From positions 196,071,192 to 196,135,191 of the forward strand of contig NC_039358.1 of the NCBI RefSeq assembly GCF_003573695.1: 64,000 nt of DNA, read 5' to 3'. The stretch is from Papaver somniferum. Its lineage: Eukaryota; Streptophyta; Magnoliopsida; Ranunculales; Papaveraceae. Below, piece after piece: positions 1 to 12,375 of the stretch. The position numbers and the translations under genes were made by a program. Every line of letters starts with the position of its first letter. Positions within the stretch are counted from its first letter, which is position 1. Below the pieces are notes generated by a model, which made no database searches, had not been told where the DNA came from, and saw only the letters and a list, made by a program, of their open reading frames with translations.

Positions 1-63
1 TTTCTTGAATCAACGTACATAGAAATGCAATTTTTACTAGACGTATTGCCTGAGAACATATTA

Positions 64-77
64 ATTGTAATTACAAT
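64..77. other. Intrinsic 14-bp palindrome of the monomer (example)
   Basis: ATTGTAATTACAAT is a perfect dyad, present in most monomers with occasional single-base changes (for example ATTATAATTACAAT). It lies just before the T-tracts. The strand switch at 10197/10198 falls exactly at the centre of one copy, so it may act as a recombination or template-switch point. A protein-binding role cannot be shown from sequence. Confidence 0.85.
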
Positions 78-339
78 ACATTTTTCAAACTTTTTCTGTT
101 AAAGATGAGTTTATCTAGTTTGCAATTTAGTCTCAGAAATAAATTTCCCGACTTATAACGAAATGTGTAGACTTTTTTGAGTTAACTTATATAAAATTCA
201 ATATTTTTATGAACTCTTTCTTTTTGTGTTGGCTTTGTCTTTCTATTTGATTCACAATAGATGAAATTTATTAGGATTTGTATTATTTCTGCATGGTCTT
301 TCATCCTTCTTCTATTGTGAAAGTTGACTTCATTCATAT

Positions 340-678
340 TTTCTTGAATCAACGTACATAGAAATGCAATTTTTACTAGACGTATTGCCTGAGAACATAT
401 TAATTGTAATTACAATACATTTTTCAAACTTTTTCTGTTAAAGATGAGTTTATCTAGTTTGCAATTTAGTCTCAGAAATAAATTTCCCGACTTATAACGA
501 AATGTGTAGACTTTTTTGAGTTAACTTATATAAAATTCAATATTTTTATGAACTCTTTCTTTTTGTGTTGGCTTTGTCTTTCTATTTGATTCAAAATAGA
601 TGAAATTTGTTAGGATTTGTATTATTTCTGCATGGTCTTTCATCCTTCTTCTATTGTGAAAGTTGACTTCATTCATAT
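340..678 (+). repeat. Representative satellite monomer (339 bp)
   Basis: One complete repeat unit, chosen because it and its left neighbour (1-339) are almost identical over their full length. They differ at only a few sites, including CACAATAG versus CAAAATAG and AAATTTAT versus AAATTTGT. The length is about two nucleosomal repeats, a common size class for plant satellites (family knowledge). By eye I do not see two clearly related halves, so the monomer is not an obvious dimer of a 169-bp unit. Confidence 0.93.
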
Positions 679-3600
679 TTTCTTGAATCAACGTACATAG
701 AAATGCAATTTTTACTAGACGTATTGCCTGAGAACATATTAATTGTAATTACAATACATTTTTCAAACTTTTTCTGTTAAAGATGAGTTTATCTAGTTTA
801 CAATTTAGTCTCAGAAATCAATTTCCGACTTATAACGAAATGTGTAGACTTTTTTGTGTTAACGGATGTAAAATTCAAAAAATTTATGAACTCTTTCTTT
901 TTGTGTTGGCTTTGTCTTTCTATTTGATTAAAAATATATGGAAATTGTTAGGATTTGGATTAGTTCTGCATGGTCTTTCATCCTTCTTCTATTGTGAAAT
1001 TTTACTTCCTTCATATTTTCTTGAATCAACGTACATAGAAATGCAATTTTTACTAGACGTATTGCCTTAGAACATATTAATTGTAATTACAATACATTTT
1101 CAAACTTTTTCTATTAAAGATGAGTTTATCTAGTTTGCAATTTAGTCTCAGAAATAAATTTCCCGACTTCTAACGAAATGTGTAGACTTTTTTGAGTTAA
1201 CTTATATAAAATTCATTATTTTTATGAACTCTTTCTTATTGTGTTGGCTTTGTCTTTCTATTTGATTCAAAATAGATGAAATTTGTTAGGATTTGGATTA
1301 TTTCTGCATGGTCTTTCATCCTTCTTCTATTGTGAAATTTGACTTCATTCATATTTTCTTGAATCAACGTACATAGAAATGCAATATTTACTAGACATAT
1401 TGCCTTAGAACATATTAATTGTAATTACAATACATTTTTCAAACTTTTTCTATTAAAGATGAGTCTATCAAGTTTACAATTTAGTCTCAGAAATCAATTT
1501 CCGACTTATAACGAAGTGTGTAGACTTTTTTGAGTTAACGTATATAAAATTCAACATTTTTATGAACTCTTTATTTTTGTGTTGGATTTGTCTTTCTATT
1601 TGATTCAAGATAGATGAAATTTGTTAGGATTTGGATTACTTCTGCTGGTCTTTCATCCTTCTTCTGTTGTGAAATTTGACTTCCTTCATATTTTCTTGAA
1701 TCAACGTACATAAAAATGCAATTTTTACTAGACGTATTGCCTTAGAACATATTAATGTAATTACAATACATTTTTCAAACTTTTTCTGTTAAAGATGAGT
1801 CTATCTAGTTTACAATTTAGTCTCATAAATCAATTTCCGTCTTATAACGAAATGTGTAGGCTTTTTTGAGTTAACGTATATAAATTTCAACATTTTTATG
1901 AACTCTTTCTTTTTGTGTTGGCTTTGTCTTTCTATTTGATTCAAAATAGATGAAATTTATTAGGATTTGGATTAGTTCAGCATGGTCTTTCATCCTTCTT
2001 CTATCGTGAAATCTGACTTCCTTCATATTTTCCTGAATCAACGTACATAGAAATGCAATTTTTACTAGACGTATTGCCTTAGAACATATTAATTGTAATT
2101 ACAATTCATTTTCAAACTTTTTTTTTATTAAAGATGAGTTTATCTAGTTTACAATTTAGTCTCAGAAATCAATTTCCGACTGATAACGAAGTGTGTATAC
2201 TTTTTTGAGTTAACGTATATAAAATTCAACATATTTATGAACTCTTTCTTTTTGTGTTGGCTTTGTCTTTCTATTTGATTCAAAATAGATGAAATTTGTT
2301 AGGATTTGGATTAATTCTGCATGGTCTTTCATCCTTCTTTTATTGTGAAATTTGACTTCCTTCATATTTTCTTGAATCAACGTAAATAGAAATGCAATTT
2401 TTACTAGGCGTATTGCCTTAGAACATATTAATTGTAATTACAATACATTTTTCAAACTTTTTATGTTAAAGATGAGTCTATCTAGTTTACAATTTAGTCT
2501 CAGAAATAAATTTCCCGACTTATAACGAAATGTGTAGACTTTTTTGAGTTAACGTATATAAAATTCAATAATTTTATGAACTCTTTCTTTTTGTGTTGGC
2601 TTTGTCTTTCAATTTGATTCAACATAGACGAAATTTGTTAGGATTTGGATTATTTCTGCATGGTCTTTCATCCTTCTTCTATTTTGAAATTTGAGCTCAT
2701 TCATATTTTCTTGAATCAACGTACATAGAAATGCAATTTTTACTAGACGTATTGCCTGAGAACATATTAATTGTAATTACAATACATTTTTAAAACTTTT
2801 TCTGTTAAAGATGAGTTTATCTAGTTTACAATTTAGTCTCAGAAATCAATTTCCGACTTATAACGAAATGTGTAGACTTTTTTGAGTTAGCGGATGTAAA
2901 ATTCAAAAAATTTATGAACTCTTTCTTTTTGTGTTGGCTTTGTCTTTCTATTTGATTAAAAATAGATGGAAATTGTTAGGATTTGGATTAGTTATGCATG
3001 GTCTTTCATCCTTCTTCTATTGTGAAATTTGACTTCCTTCATATTTTCTTGAATCAACGTACATAGAAATGCAATTTTTACTAGACGTATTGCCTTAGAA
3101 CATATTAATTGTAATTACAATATATTTTTTTTCAAACTTTTTCTGTTAAAGATGAGACTATCTAGTTTACAATTTAGTCTCAGAAATCAATTTCCGACTT
3201 ATAACAAAGTGTGTATACCTTTTTGAGTTAACTTATATAAAATTCAATATTTTTATGAACTCTTTGTTTTTGTGTTGGCTTTGTCTTTCTATTTGATTCA
3301 AAATAGATGAAATTTGTTAGGATTTGGATTATTTCTGCATGGTCTTTCATCCTTCTTCTATTGTGAAATTTGACTTCCTTCATATTTTCTTGAATCAACG
3401 TACATAGAAATGCAATTTTTACTAGACGTATTGCCTGAGAACATATTAATTGTAATTACAATACATTTTTCAAACTTTTTCTGTTAAAGATGAGTTTATC
3501 TAGTTTACAATTTAGTCTTAGAAATCAATTTCCGACTTATAACGAAATGTGTAGACTTTTTTGAGTTGACGGATGTAAAATTCAAAAAATTTATGAACTC

Positions 3601-5849
3601 TTTCTTTTTGTGTTGGCTTTGTCTTTCTATTTGATTAAAAACAGATGGAAATTGTTAGGATTTGGATTAGTTCTGCATGGTCTTTCATCCTTCTTCTATT
3701 GTGAAATTTGACTTCCTTCATATTTTTTCTTGAATCAACGTACATAGAAATGCAATTTTTACTAGACGTATTGCCTTAGAACATATTAATTGTAATTACA
3801 ATACATTTTCAAACTTTTTCTATCAAAGATGAGTTTATCTAGTTTGCAATTTAGTCTCAGAAATAAATTTCCCGACTTCTAACGAAATGTGTAGACTTTT
3901 TTGAGTTAACTTATATAAAATTCAATATTTTTATGAACTCTTTCTTTTTGTGTTGGCTTTGTCTTTCTATTTCATTCAAAATAGATGAAATTTGTTAGGA
4001 TTTGGATTATTTCTGCATGGTCTTTCATCCTTCTTCTATTGTGAAATTTGACTTCATTCATATTTTCTTGAATCAACGTACATAGAAATGCAATATTTAC
4101 TAGACGTATTTCCTGAGAACATAATAATTGTAATTACAATACATTTTTCAAACTTTTTCTGTTAAAGATGAGTTTATCTAGTTTACAATTTAGTCTCAGA
4201 AATCAATTTCCGACTTATAACGAAATGTGTAGACTTTTTCGAGTTAACGGATGTAAAATTCAAAATTTTTATAAACTCTTTCTTTTTGTGTTGGCTTTGT
4301 CTTTCTATTTGATTCAAGATAGATGAAATTTGTTAGGATTTTTATTAGTTCTGCATGTTCTTTAATCCTTCTTTTATTGTGAAATCTGACTTCCTTCATA
4401 TTTTCTTGAATCAACGTACATAGAAATGCAATTATTACTAGACGTATTGCCTTAGAACATATTAATTGTAATTACAATACATTTTTCAAACTTTTTCTGT
4501 TAAAGATGAGTTTAGCTAGTTTACAATTTAGTCTCAGAAATCAATTTCCCACGTATAACGAAGTGTGTAGACTTTTTTGAGTTAACGTATATTAAATTCA
4601 ACATTTTTATGAACTCTTTCTTTTTGTGTTGGCTTTGTCTTTCTATTTGATTCAAGATAGATGAAATTTGATAGGATTTGGATTAGTTCTGCATGGTCTT
4701 TCATCCTTCTTCTATTGTGAAATTTGACTTCCTTCATATTTTCTTGAATCAACGTACATAGAAATGCAATTTCTACTTGACGTATGGCCTTAGAACATAT
4801 TAATTGTAATTACAATACATTTTTCGAACTTTTTCTGTTAAAGATGAGTTTATCTAGTTTACAATTTAGTCTCAGAAATAAATTTCCGACTTATAACGAA
4901 ATGTGTAGACTTTTTTGAGTTGACGGATGTAAAATTCAAAAAATTTATGAACTCTTTCTTTTTGTGTTGGCTTTGTCTTTCTATTTGATTAAAAATAGAT
5001 GGAAATTGTTAGGATTTGGATTAGTTCTGCATGGTCTTTCATCCTTCTTCTATTGTGAAATTTGACTTCCTTCATATTTTCTTGAATCAACGTACATAGA
5101 AATGCAATTTTTACTAGACGTATTGCCTTAGAACATATTAATTGTAATTACAATACATTTTCAAAAAATTTCTATTAAAGATGAGTATATCTAGTTTGCA
5201 ATTTAGTCTCAGAAATAAATTTCCCGACTTCTAACGAAATGTGTAGACTTTTTTGAGTTAACTTATATAAAATTCAATATTTTTATGAACTCTTTCTTTT
5301 TGTGTTGGCTTTGTCTTTCTATTTGATTCAAAATAGATGAAATTTGTTAGGATTTGGATTATTTCTGCATGGTCTTTCATCCTTCTTCTATTGTGAAATT
5401 TGACTTCCTTCATATTTTCTTGAATCAACGTACATAGAAATGCAATTTTTACTAGACGTATTGCCTTAGAACATATTAATTGTAATTACAATACATTTTT
5501 AAAACCTTTTCTGTTAAAGATGAGTTTATCTAGTTTACAATTTAGTCTCAGAAATCAATTTCCGACTTATAACGAAATGTGTAGACTTTTTTGAGTTAAC
5601 GTATATAAAATTCAACATTTTTATGAACTCTTTCTTTTTGTGTTGGCTTTGTCTTTTTATTTGATTCAAGATAGATGGAATTTGTTAGGATTTGGATTAG
5701 TTCTACATGGTCTTTCATCCTTCTTCTATTGTGAAATTTGACTTCCTTCATATTTTCTTGAATCAAATGTACATAGAAATGCAATTTTTACTAGACATAT
5801 TGCCTTAGAACCTATTAATTGTAATCACAATACATTTTTCAAACTTTTT

Positions 5850-6147
5850 CTGTTAAAGATGAGTTTATCTAGTTTACAATTTAGTCTCAGAAATCAATTT
5901 CCGACTTATAACGAAATGTGTAGACTTTTTTGAGTTAACGTATATAAAATTCAACATTTTTATGAACTCTTTCTTTTTGTGTTGGCTTTGTCTTTCTATT
6001 TGATTCAAGATAGATGAAATTTTTTAGGATTTGGATTAGTTCTGCATGGTCTTTCATCCTTCTTCTATTGTGAAATTTGACTTCCTTCATATTTTCTTGA
6101 ATCAACGTAAATAGAATTGCAATTTTTACTAGACGCATTGCCTTAGA
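5850..6147 (+). repeat. Satellite flank shared in inverted orientation with 30202-30500
   Basis: Next to the LINE copy 1 tail this flank carries private variants GACGCATTG, GTAAATAGAATTGC and AATTTTTTAGG. Their reverse complements occur at the same distances beyond LINE copy 4. The match fades at about 5830, where this side reads AACCTATTAATTGTAATC and the other does not. Copies 1 and 4 therefore share the LINE/satellite junction and about 300 bp beyond it. Confidence 0.85.
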
Positions 6148-7701
6148 TTTTTTTGCTAAGTCAAATATATTGATATAAAATGATATTTACAAGATAGGTG
6201 AAGGAGAAAAGGGATCAGAGAAACCCCTAAAAAACTCCTAAAACCTAATTAAAACGATAATAAATTACATTTGGAAACTCAATAGAACTTAAAAAAAACT
6301 GGTCGACCTTCAAAGTGAAAACCAACCCCGTCCTCTAATAAACAACCACGCTTTGCCATTGTATCAGCTGCAAAATTTGCCTCTCTAAAAGAATGCTCAA
6401 AACGAATTGAACCATATAAACCTTTAACTTCCATCCATCTTTGCCTAGCAAACCAAGGAACGTTATCTTCTTCTAAAGCCCTCAACACACTTGTAGAATC
6501 TGATCTAATAACAATGCACGTATAACCCCACTGAACTGCCCACTCCATACCCACAATAATACCATACAATTCAGCCAAATAATTAGAAGTAACTCCCAAA
6601 CCAATACACATTGCACCTACCACTTCACAATTTGCATTCCTTGCAACAGCACCAGCTCCCGCCACCCCAGGATTACCTCTTGATGCGCCATCCGTGCACA
6701 AAAGCAATTCATTATCATTAGGAGGAAACCAAAAACACTCCTTGGGATCAATAAACTTCACCTTTCTATGCCGAACCCTAAAGAAATCTAGAATTCTCAA
6801 GTCATCCATAGAATTATGCATATAACTCTTCATACGAACTGAATAATCTTGCATCAGACTAAAAACACGTTTTTGAAATAAAGACCAACAAGGTTTCTTC
6901 TTTTCATACACTTTTTTATTCCTAGTGAACCATAATTCTGATCGCACAACCAAATTCACTACCAACCACAAATCCTTAACAATACCACTATGATTTTTTG
7001 CCTTATGGTAAGAAGTAATGATATCATAAATAGGTTTAATTTTGAAAATACCTTCCATCCACTTCCAAGCTTGACGCGCAAAATTACAGCTCCAAAGAAT
7101 ATGATGGAGAGACTCCTCCTCAATCTGACACACACTACATTTAGATGCAAGTTGAATTTTAAATCTACTACGTACCTTATCAAGAGTAGCACACGCACCA
7201 CGAATAAACTTCCAGTTTTGAGCCGCCAAAGAAGGATGCACCACCCTCTTCCATAACAACCCCGCCTCCTTCAAAATAGGATATTTCTTCCTAATCAATT
7301 CCCTAGCTGACTTGACAGAAAATTTACCTTGTAAATCAGGCATCCAAAAACGCTATCCACTCCCATATGAATTTTTGGTAAATCCTGTTGCAACACACCA
7401 GCACCTAAAAGGAGTTGTGAATGAACTCCATGAATCTGCCAATCACCTTGCACAATAATATCACTCACACGAGCTGATCTGTCTAAATCCATGCGATTTA
7501 AAACACTAGCTAAGGTTGTATTTCCATACCATATATCAAAGAATAAAGAAGTATCCCTACCGTCACCAATAAAACATTTCGTGTTGTTCACCATCTCCTT
7601 ATGAACCCAACGAAGACCTGGAAGAATAGAAGATTTCACCCCTGCCATCTTAATACGACCATCCCTACAAGTGAATTTGGCTTCCAAAAACCTCGCCCCC
7701 C
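6148..7701 (-). mobile_element. LINE fragment, copy 1 (inverted; 5'-truncated non-LTR retrotransposon)
   Basis: A 1554-bp 3' fragment of a plant LINE, read on the minus strand from 7701 (a run of six G) to a 7-A tail at 6148-6154. It holds only the end of the reverse transcriptase ORF (post-RT linker, zinc-binding segment, RNase H) and a short 3' UTR ending TTAGC-A(n). The reverse transcriptase catalytic core, ORF1 and 5' UTR are missing. The 5' flank is the same target sequence as in copies 2-4, but the tail runs directly into satellite of the opposite orientation, so the 3' target duplication is absent. Length and 3' UTR variants match copy 4. Confidence 0.95.
6279..7687 (-). pseudogene. 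LINE ORF2 C-terminal remnant (zinc-binding segment plus RNase H), frameshifted
   Basis: Two overlapping frames give the C-terminal part of a LINE polyprotein. The upstream frame (7295-7687, 130 codons, entered at a TTG with no ATG) contains the linker typical of plant LINEs, with GLRWVHKE, IGDGRDTSLFFDIW. The downstream frame (6279-7343) contains GKFSVKSARELI, a CxxC...HH...C zinc-binding segment and RNase H with CTDGASRGNPG, LAELYGII, RSDSTS and ANFAADTMAK. The frames are separated by a one-base shift at a five-base homopolymer (7346-7350). An extra T near the C-terminus changes the last residues to VFFKFY, as in copy 4. It is truncated and frameshifted, so not a working protein. Confidence 0.9.
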
Positions 7702-7718
7702 TGTTGAATTTTATATAC
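7702..7718 (-). repeat. 5' target-site duplication next to LINE copy 1
   Basis: On the minus strand this reads GTATATAAAATTCAACA directly before the LINE 5' end, as in copies 2-4. No partner follows the poly(A) tail at 6148; inverted satellite occupies that side. Confidence 0.85.
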
Positions 7719-10197
7719 GTTAACTCAAAAAAGTCTATACACTTCGTTTTAAGTCGGAAATTGATTTCTGAGACTAAATTGCAAACTAGATAAACTCATC
7801 TTTAATAGAAAAAGTTTGAAAATGTATTGTAATTACAATTAATATGTTCTAAGGCAATACGTCTAGTAAAAATTGCATTTCTATGTACGTTGATTCAAGA
7901 AAATATGAAGGAAGTCAAATTTCACAATAGAAGAAGGATGAAAGACCATGCATAACAAATCCAAATCCTAACAATTTCCATCTATTTTTAATCAAATATA
8001 AAGACAAAGCCAACACAAAAAGAAAGAGCTCATAAATTTTTTGAATTTTACATCCGCTAACTCAAAAAAGTCTACACATTTCGTTATAAGTCGGAAATTG
8101 ATTTCTGAGACTAAATTGTAAACTAGATAAACTCATCTTTAACAGAAAAAGTTTGAAAAATGTATTGTAATTACAATTAATATGTTCTCAGGAAATACGT
8201 CTAGTAAAAATTGCATTTCTATGTACGTTGATTCAAGAAAATATGAATGAGCTCAAATTTCACAATAGAAGAAGGATGAAAGACCATGCAGAAATAATCC
8301 AAATCCTAACAAATTTCATCCATTTTGAATCAAATAGAAAGACAAAGCCAACACAAAAAGAAAGAGTTCATAAAAATATTGAATTTTATATACGTTAACT
8401 CAAAAAAGTCTACACATTTCGTTATAAGTCGGAAATTGATTTCTGAGACTAAATTTTAAACTAGATATACTCATCTTTAGCCTAAAAAGTTTGAAAAATG
8501 TATTGTAATTACAACTAATATGTTCTTAGGCAATACCTCTAGTAAAAATTGCATTTATATGTACGTTGATTCAAGAAAATATGAAGGAAGTCAAATTTCA
8601 CAATAGAAGAAGGATGAAAGACCATGCAGTACTAATCCAAATCCTAACAAATTTCATCTATCTTGAATCAAATAGAAAGACAAAGCCAACACAAAAAGAA
8701 AGAGTTCATAAAAATGTTGAATTTTATATACGTTAACTCAAAAAAGTATACACACTTCGTTATAAGTCGGAAATTGATTTCTGAGACTAAATTGTAAACT
8801 AGATAGACTCATCTTTAACATAAAAAGTTTGAAAAATATATTGTAATTATAATTAATATGTTCTAAGGAAATACGTCTAGTAAAAATTGCATTTCTATGT
8901 ACGTTGATTCAAGAAAATATGAAGGAAGTCAAATTTCACAATAGAAGAAGGATGAAAGACCATGCAGAACTAATCCAAATCCTAACAAATTTCATCTATC
9001 TTGAATCAAATAGAAAGACAAAGCCAACACAAAAAGAAAGAGTTCATAAAAATGTTGAATTTTATGTACATTAACTCAAAAAATTCTACACATTTCGTTA
9101 TAAGTCGGAAATTGATTTCTGAGACTAAATTGTAAACTAGATAAACTCATCTTTAATAAAAAAAAGTTTGAAAATGAATTGTAATTACAATTAATATGTT
9201 CTAAGGCAATACGCATAGTAAAAATTGCATTTCTATGTACGTTGATTCAAGAAAATATGAAGGAAGTCAGATTTCACGATAGAAGAAGGATGAAAGACCA
9301 TGCAGAACTAATCCAAATCCTAATAATTTCCATCTATTTTGAATCAAATAGAAAGACAAAGCCAACACAAAAAGGAAGAGTTCATAAAAATGTTGAATTT
9401 TATATATGTTAACTCAAAAAAGTCTACACATTTCGTTATAACTCGGAAATTGATTTCTGAGACTAAATTGCAAACTAGATAAACTCATCTTTAATAGAAA
9501 AAGTTTGAAAATATATTGTAATTACAATTAATATGTTCTAAGGCAATACGTCTAGTAAAAATTGCATTTCTATGTACGTTGATTCAAGAAAATATGAAGG
9601 AAGTCAAATTTCACAATAGAAGAAGGATGAAAGACCATGCAGAACTAATCCAAATCCTAACAAATTTCATCTATCTTGAATCAAATAGAAAGACAAAGCC
9701 AACACAAAAAGAAAGAGTTCATAAAAATGTTGAATTTAATATATGTTAACTCAAAAAAGTTTACACATTTCGTTATAAGTCAGAAATTTATTTCTGAGAT
9801 TAAATTGTAAACTAGATAAAGTCATCTTTCACAAAAAAAGTTTGAAAAATGTATTGTAATTACAATTAATATGTTCTAAGGCAATACGTCTAGTAAAAAT
9901 TGCATTTCTATGTACGTTGATTCAAGAAAATATGAAGGAAGTCAAATTTCACAATAGAAGAAAGATGAAAGACAATGCAGAACTAATCCAAATCCTAACA
10001 AATTTCATCTATCTTGAATCAAATAGAAAGACAAATCCAATATAAAAAGAAAGAGTTCATTAAAATGCTGAATTTTATATACGTTAACTCAAAAAAGTCT
10101 ACACATTTCGTTATAAGTCGGAAATTGATTTCTGAGACTAAATTGTAAACTAGATAAACTCATCTTTAACAGAAAAAGTTTGAAAAATGTATTGTAA
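7702..10197 (-). repeat. 338-bp satellite array, reversed block (about 7 monomers)
   Basis: The same satellite in reverse complement, with no gene. From 7702 to about 8900 it carries private variants also found upstream of LINE copies 2 and 3. On the minus strand these are TTTATATTTGATTAAA, GGATTTGTTATGCATGG, TTTTTAGGCTAAAGATG, ACATATAAATGC and GGATTAGTACTGC. Beyond about 8900 the match ends. Together with LINE copy 1 it forms a 4.05-kb island inverted relative to its surroundings. Confidence 0.95.
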
Positions 10198-10318
10198 TTA
10201 CAATACATTTTTCAAACTTTTTCTGTTAAAGATGAGTTTATCTAGTTTACAATTTAGTCTCAGAAATCAATTTCCGACTTATAACGAAATGTGTAGACTT
10301 TTTTGAGTTAACGTATAT
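10077..10318. repeat. Perfect 242-bp palindrome at a satellite strand switch
   Basis: The two 121-bp arms are exact reverse complements with no spacer; I checked them base by base. The first mismatch is 10076 against 10319. The centre, 10197/10198, coincides with the centre of the monomer's own ATTGTAATTACAAT dyad (10191-10204). The satellite is reversed to the left and forward to the right. Long spacer-free palindromes are unstable in cloning and hard to sequence, so an assembly artefact is possible. Confidence 0.9.
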
Positions 10319-12375
10319 TAAATTCAACATTTTTATGAACTCTTTCTTTTTGTGTTGGCTTTGTCTTTCTATTTGATTCAAGATAGATGAAATTTGTTAG
10401 GATTTGGATTAGTTTTGCATGGTCTTTCATCCTTTGCTATTGTGAAATTTGACTTCCTTCATATTTTCTTGAATCAACGTACATAGAAATGCAATTTTTA
10501 TTAGACGTATTGCCTTAGAACATATTAATTGTAATTACAATACATTTTTCAAACTTTTTCTGTTAAAGATGAGTTTATCTAGTTTACAATTTAGTCTCAG
10601 AAATCAATTTCCAACATATAAGGAAACGTGTAGACTTTTTTGAGTTAACATATATAAAATTCAACATTTTTATGAACTCTTTCTTTTTGTGTTGGCTTTG
10701 TCTTTCTATTTGATTCAAGATAGATGAAATTTGTTAGGATTTGGATTAGTTCTACATGGTCTTTCATCCTTCTTCTATTGTGAAATTTGACTTCCTTCAT
10801 ATTTTCTTGAATCAACGTACATAGAAATGCAATTTTTAGTAGACGTAATTCCTTAGAACATATTATTTGTGATTACAATACATTTTTCAAACTTTTTCAG
10901 TTAAAGATGAGTTTATCTAGTTTACAATTTAGTCTCAGAAATTCCGACTTATAACGAAGTGTGTAGACTTTTTTGAGTTAACGTATATTAAATTCAACAT
11001 TTTTATGAACTCTTTCTTTTTGTGTTGGCTTTGTCTTTCTATTTGATTCAAGATAGATGAAATTTGTTAGGATTTGGATTAGTTATGCATGGTCTTTCAT
11101 CCTTCTTCTATTGTGAAATTTGACTTGCTTCATATTTTCTTGAATCAACGCACATAGAAATGCAATTTTTACTAGATGTATTGCCTTAAAACATATTAAT
11201 TGTAATTACAATACGTTTTTCTAACTTTTTCTGCTAAAGATGAGTCTATCTAGTTTACAATTTAGTCTCGGAAATCAATTTCCGACTTATAACGAAATGT
11301 GTAGACTTTTTTGAGTTAACGTATATAAAATTCAACATTTTTATGAACTCTTTCTTTTTGTGTTGGATTTGTCTTTCTATTTGATTCAAGATAGATGAAA
11401 TTTGTTAGGATTTGGATTAGTTCTGGATGGTCTTTCTTCCTTCTTCTATTGTGAAATTGGACTTGCTTCATATTTTCTTGAATCAACGTACATAGAAATG
11501 CAATTTTTACTAGACGTATTGCCTTAGAACATATTAATTATAATTACAATACATTTTTCAAACTTTTTTTGTTAAAGATGAGTTTATCTAGTTTACAATT
11601 TAGTCTCAAAAATAAATTTCCCGACTTATAACGAAATGTTTATACTTTTTTGAGTTAACGTATATAAAATTCAAAAATTTTATGAACTCTTTCTTTTTGT
11701 GTTGGCTTTGTCTTTCTATTTGATTCAAGATAGATGAAATTTGTTAGGATTTTGATTAGTTCTGCATGGTCTTTCATCCTTCTTCTATTGTGAAATCTGA
11801 CTTCCTTCATATTTTCTTGAATCAACGTACATAGAAAGGCAATTTTTACTAGACGTATTGCCTTAGAACATATTAATTGTAATTACAATACATTTTTCAA
11901 ACTTTTTCTGTTAAAGATGAGTTTAACTAGTTTACAATTTAGTCTCAGAAATCAATTTCCGACTTATAACGAAATGTGTAGACTTTTTTGAGTTAACGTA
12001 TATTAAATTCAACATTTTTATGAACTCTTTCTTTTTGTGTTGGCTTTGTCTTTCTATTTGATTAAAAATAGATGGAAATTGTTAGGATTTGGATTAGTTC
12101 TGCATGGTCTTTCATCCTTCTTCTATTGTGAAATTTGACTTCCTTCATATTTTCTTGAATCAACGTACATAGAAATGCAATTTTTACTAGACGTATTGCC
12201 TTAGAACATATTAATTGTAATTACAATACATTTTCAAACTTTTTCTATTAAAGATGAGTTTATCTAGTTTGCAATTTAGTCTCAGAAATAAATTTCCCGA
12301 CTTCTAACGAAATGTGTAGACTATTTTGAGTTAACTTATATAAAATTCAATATTTTTATGAACTCTTTCTTTTTT

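Larger units (their letters stand above)
1..6147 (+). repeat. 338-bp satellite array, forward block (about 18 monomers)
   Basis: Head-to-tail monomers of 338-339 bp with no gene. Each starts, in the phase used here, with TTTCTTGAATCAACG. In order it then carries an AT-rich dyad (ATTGTAATTACAAT), T-tracts around TTTTTCAAACTTTTTC, the segment TCTCAGAAATCAATTTCCG, and a pyrimidine-rich stretch (TCTTTCATCCTTCTTC). Monomers differ by scattered substitutions and 1-6 bp indels; subtypes alternate, for example AGTTAACGTATATAAAATT, AGTTAGCGGATGTAAAATT and AAATAAATTTCCCGACTT types. Short open frames on both strands follow the monomer period and are not considered genes. The block ends inside a monomer, where LINE copy 1 begins. 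Confidence 0.97.

Noticed and set aside
1..339. Monomer as a dimer of two 169-bp half-repeats
   Set aside because: The only similarity I see between parts is a T-rich motif (ACATTTTT... followed by CTTT) about 130 bp apart, not 169; this is expected by composition.
1..339. CENP-B box or telomere-like repeats within the monomer
   Set aside because: No sequence resembling the CENP-B box core and no TTTAGGG-type runs were found by eye.
783..1070. Forward-strand 95-codon open frame (MSLSSLQFSLRNQFP...) and similar forward frames at 47828-48022 and 49300-49521
   Set aside because: They follow the satellite monomer, are hydrophobic from T-rich codons, appear only where chance removes stops, and match no family I recognise.
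6148..7701. LTR retrotransposon or viral integrant
   Set aside because: There are no long terminal repeats, integrase, protease or capsid motifs. The poly(A) tail, target duplications and zinc-binding plus RNase H order fit a 5'-truncated LINE.
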